Of a stretch of DNA of 7,203 nucleotides, positions 5,533 through 7,203 are shown piece after piece. The notes beneath the pieces are model-generated. The model made no database searches and was not told the origin of the DNA. It was given only the letters and a program-made list of their open reading frames with translations. A program made the translations under genes and the position numbers. Origin of the DNA: Candidatus Eiseniibacteriota bacterium (lineage in GTDB: Bacteria; Joyebacterota; Joyebacteria; Joyebacterales; Joyebacteraceae); the NCBI GenBank assembly GCA_030638405.1, contig DAOWER010000015.1, positions 1 to 7,203 of the forward strand, in the 5' to 3' direction. Position 1 is the stretch's first letter. Each line of letters starts with the position of its first letter.

Positions 5533-7203
5533 ATGCGACGTTTGGTCGCCACGGCGCTTGCCGCCACGCTCTGCCTGCCGCTCGCGGCCGGCGTGCACCC
5601 GCAGTCATCTGCAGGTGCGCGTCCCGCCCACGCATCTTCTCAGGACCGGCCGGCGGTCGAGCTTGTCTCCGAATCGCGCGTCCGAACCGTGATCCGCTTC
5701 ACGGCCGGTGCCGGTCTACACGAGGTATCGACGCTCATCCGCGTGCCGGACGAGGGCGCCGTCGGGGTCGAGGTGACGGACGTGGAACTGCTCGGGCCGG
5801 ACGGCGAGTCCGCAGCGCGTGCGGACGTCGACGCCGAAGGCGTGGTGACCGTCTCAAGCCCGTCCATCATGCGCGACCTGAGAATCGTCAGGGTGACGTT
5901 CACACCCGCCGGGCTGTCACTTCCGCCGGGCGCCACAGCCGCCGCGGCGACCGTAGCCGTGACGGCGACGTCCGCGCCGGGCATCAACGAGAGACACACG
6001 CGTCACCGCACGCACTCCCCCGCCTTCCGCCGGATCTACGAGAGCATGATCCTGAACTACAGCGCCGACGACGAGAACGCGGAGGCGTTGAGCGCCGCCG
6101 GCCACGGATCCCGCAGGAGCTCCGGAGACGACCCGGGTTCAAGTGATGGTCCGGACCGCGGAGACGACCGGGAACTCGTCGGCTCCCGCTACCTCATCAT
6201 CAGCGACGCTACGCTGGCCGGAGAGGCGGACTCCCTCGTCGCGTGGAAAGCGACCAAGGGGCTCCTGCCGATGGTGGTGCCGCCGCCCGGTGTCGTGTGG
6301 GGTCGCTACGAGCTGAGGGAGTACATATACGCCGCATACCACACGTGGGACGTCCCACCCGAGTTCGTGCTGATCCTGGGCGACACCGAACTCGTCCCGA
6401 CGGGCGGCGGGACGCCGAAGAGCGACAACTACTTCGCGTGCGTCGACGGAGACGACTATCTGCTGGACATCCTCGTGGGGCGGCTCCCGGCCGCGAACGC
6501 GAGCCAGTGCAGAACGATGATCGCCAAGACCCTGAGCTACGACAGGCCGTGGATACACGGGGACTCCGACTGGCCCCTGAGCGGGACGCTCCTGCTCCGC
6601 GAGGACAACGACGGGTCCGGCTCGGACGAGATCTACTACGCGAACACCTGGTTCGCCTACGACCTGATGGAGGAGGCGGGCTTCTCGCCCATCGACACGC
6701 TTTTCGCGGGGAACAACGCCACGGCCAATCAGGTCATAGAGTCGCTCAGCGCGGGCAGGGGTTTCGTCAACTACAGAGGCGTGTCCGGGGACTACTGGGC
6801 GGCGCCGTTCAACATCTGGCCCGGGGACGTGGAGTGCGGATGGGAGCTTCCGGTCGTCATCTCCGCAACCTGCCTGAGCGGCGACTACTACGAGGACAGC
6901 GCCATCTGCGAAGCCTTCCTGCGGGCCGGCGACGAGTGGGAGCCACGGGGGGCCGCCGCCTTCTTCGGCACGAGCACGGCCGGAGCTGACGTGAGCCTCT
7001 CCGTGAAGCGAGGCTACGTCGACGAGGGCTTCTTTGCCGGGGCCTTCGGCCAGGGGCGCACGCTGGGCGAGGCCTGCGCGGCGGCGAAGCTCAATCTCTA
7101 TCTTCACCTCGACGACAGAGAGGAGTATGAAGGATGGAATCTCCTGGGCGACCCGGAGCTTTCCGTGTGGACGGCGCCTCTCTCCCAGCTCGTCGTCGAG
7201 TAC
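5533..7203 (+). CDS. Second gingipain-like C25 family protein, secreted (3' end beyond window)
   Basis: The frame is open to the last base, giving 557 visible residues. The start is ATG 5533, five bases after GGAGG, followed by a signal peptide: MRRL, hydrophobic core VATALAATLCLPLAAG, possible cleavage in the next ~20 residues. A propeptide-like domain (~45-180) parallels gene 2 (IMRDLRIVRVTFTP, then SPAFRRIYESMILNYS). A hydrophilic Asp/Ser/Gly/Arg linker (~190-216) precedes the C25 region (~217-547). That region shows FVLILGDTE, KSDNYF, DILVGRLPA, TWFAYDLM, SATCLSGDYYED with Cys447, AAAFFGTST, RTLGEACAAAKLNLY and NLLGDPEL. The position of the gingipain catalytic His (GHG) is Val417 (YRGVSGDYW), so the usual His/Cys dyad is not present. 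The protein is paralogous to gene 2 but clearly divergent. The rest would be expected to hold Ig-like modules and a sorting domain, which is inference. Expression is probably from its own promoter just upstream. Confidence 0.88.
   Translation, partial: MRRLVATALAATLCLPLAAGVHPQSSAGARPAHASSQDRPAVELVSESRVRTVIRFTAGAGLHEVSTLIRVPDEGAVGVEVTDVELLGPDGESAARADVDAEGVVTVSSPSIMRDLRIVRVTFTPAGLSLPPGATAAAATVAVTATSAPGINERHTRHRTHSPAFRRIYESMILNYSADDENAEALSAAGHGSRRSSGDDPGSSDGPDRGDDRELVGSRYLIISDATLAGEADSLVAWKATKGLLPMVVPPPGVVWGRYELREYIYAAYHTWDVPPEFVLILGDTELVPTGGGTPKSDNYFACVDGDDYLLDILVGRLPAANASQCRTMIAKTLSYDRPWIHGDSDWPLSGTLLLREDNDGSGSDEIYYANTWFAYDLMEEAGFSPIDTLFAGNNATANQVIESLSAGRGFVNYRGVSGDYWAAPFNIWPGDVECGWELPVVISATCLSGDYYEDSAICEAFLRAGDEWEPRGAAAFFGTSTAGADVSLSVKRGYVDEGFFAGAFGQGRTLGEACAAAKLNLYLHLDDREEYEGWNLLGDPELSVWTAPLSQLVVEY

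Noticed and set aside
6100..6108. A literal Gly-His-Gly in gene 3 (residues 190-192) as the missing catalytic motif
   Set aside because: It sits in the hydrophilic linker before the C25 region, over 250 residues ahead of Cys447 and out of order with the family's motif, so it is probably coincidence.
6139..7107. Minus-strand open frame of 322 codons opposite gene 3
   Set aside because: The plus strand carries a clear C25 region with signal peptide, promoter and ribosome binding site; the minus frame shows no recognisable domain.

Overview
This window is a tandem array of large secreted proteins, all on the + strand. It comes from a G+C-rich bacterium, with codon third positions dominated by G and C. 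The proteins combine a gingipain-like (peptidase family C25) catalytic region, several beta-sandwich modules and a C-terminal domain of the FlgD-Ig/type IX secretion sorting type (PNPF...GxLVKTL...PAGEH...WDGTDxxGxxVASGVYF). That combination is typical of the FCB superphylum and adjacent candidate phyla. With the high G+C, an Eisenbacteria-, Krumholzibacteriota- or Latescibacterota-like lineage is my best guess. No marker gene in the window fixes the taxonomy.

Layout: (1) bases 1-1323 are the 3' end of a first gene, open at the left edge. It encodes a 'FWDDLDP' module, one GGNGDG Ig-like module and the sorting domain. (2) Bases 1397-5344 are a complete gene of about 1315 residues: signal peptide, propeptide-like domain, C25 region, Ig-like domain, two GGNGDG modules, one 'FWDDLDP' module, a third GGNGDG module and the sorting domain. 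(3) Bases 5345-5532 are intergenic. They hold a hairpin, a good sigma-70-type promoter with extended -10, a small 5'UTR stem and a strong ribosome binding site. (4) Bases 5533-7203 are the 5' part of a third gene, open at the right edge, encoding a signal peptide, propeptide-like domain and a whole C25 region.

Gene 1 and gene 2 have no visible terminator or promoter between them and are probably co-transcribed. Gene 3 appears to have its own promoter. All 1323 bases of gene 1 seen here align with the end of gene 2 at a constant offset of 4021 bases with no net indel. Similarity rises toward the 3' end, where about 200 bases carry one mismatch. The proteins are expected to be exported by Sec and then carried across the outer membrane by a type IX-like system, acting at the surface or outside the cell.

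The most interesting point is that both C25 regions keep the catalytic cysteine context (SATC) but lack the catalytic histidine of the gingipain GHG motif: Gln in gene 2, Val in gene 3. The array may therefore encode non-canonical or inactive C25 proteins rather than ordinary gingipain-like proteases. I found no RNA genes, CRISPR arrays or insertion sequences.
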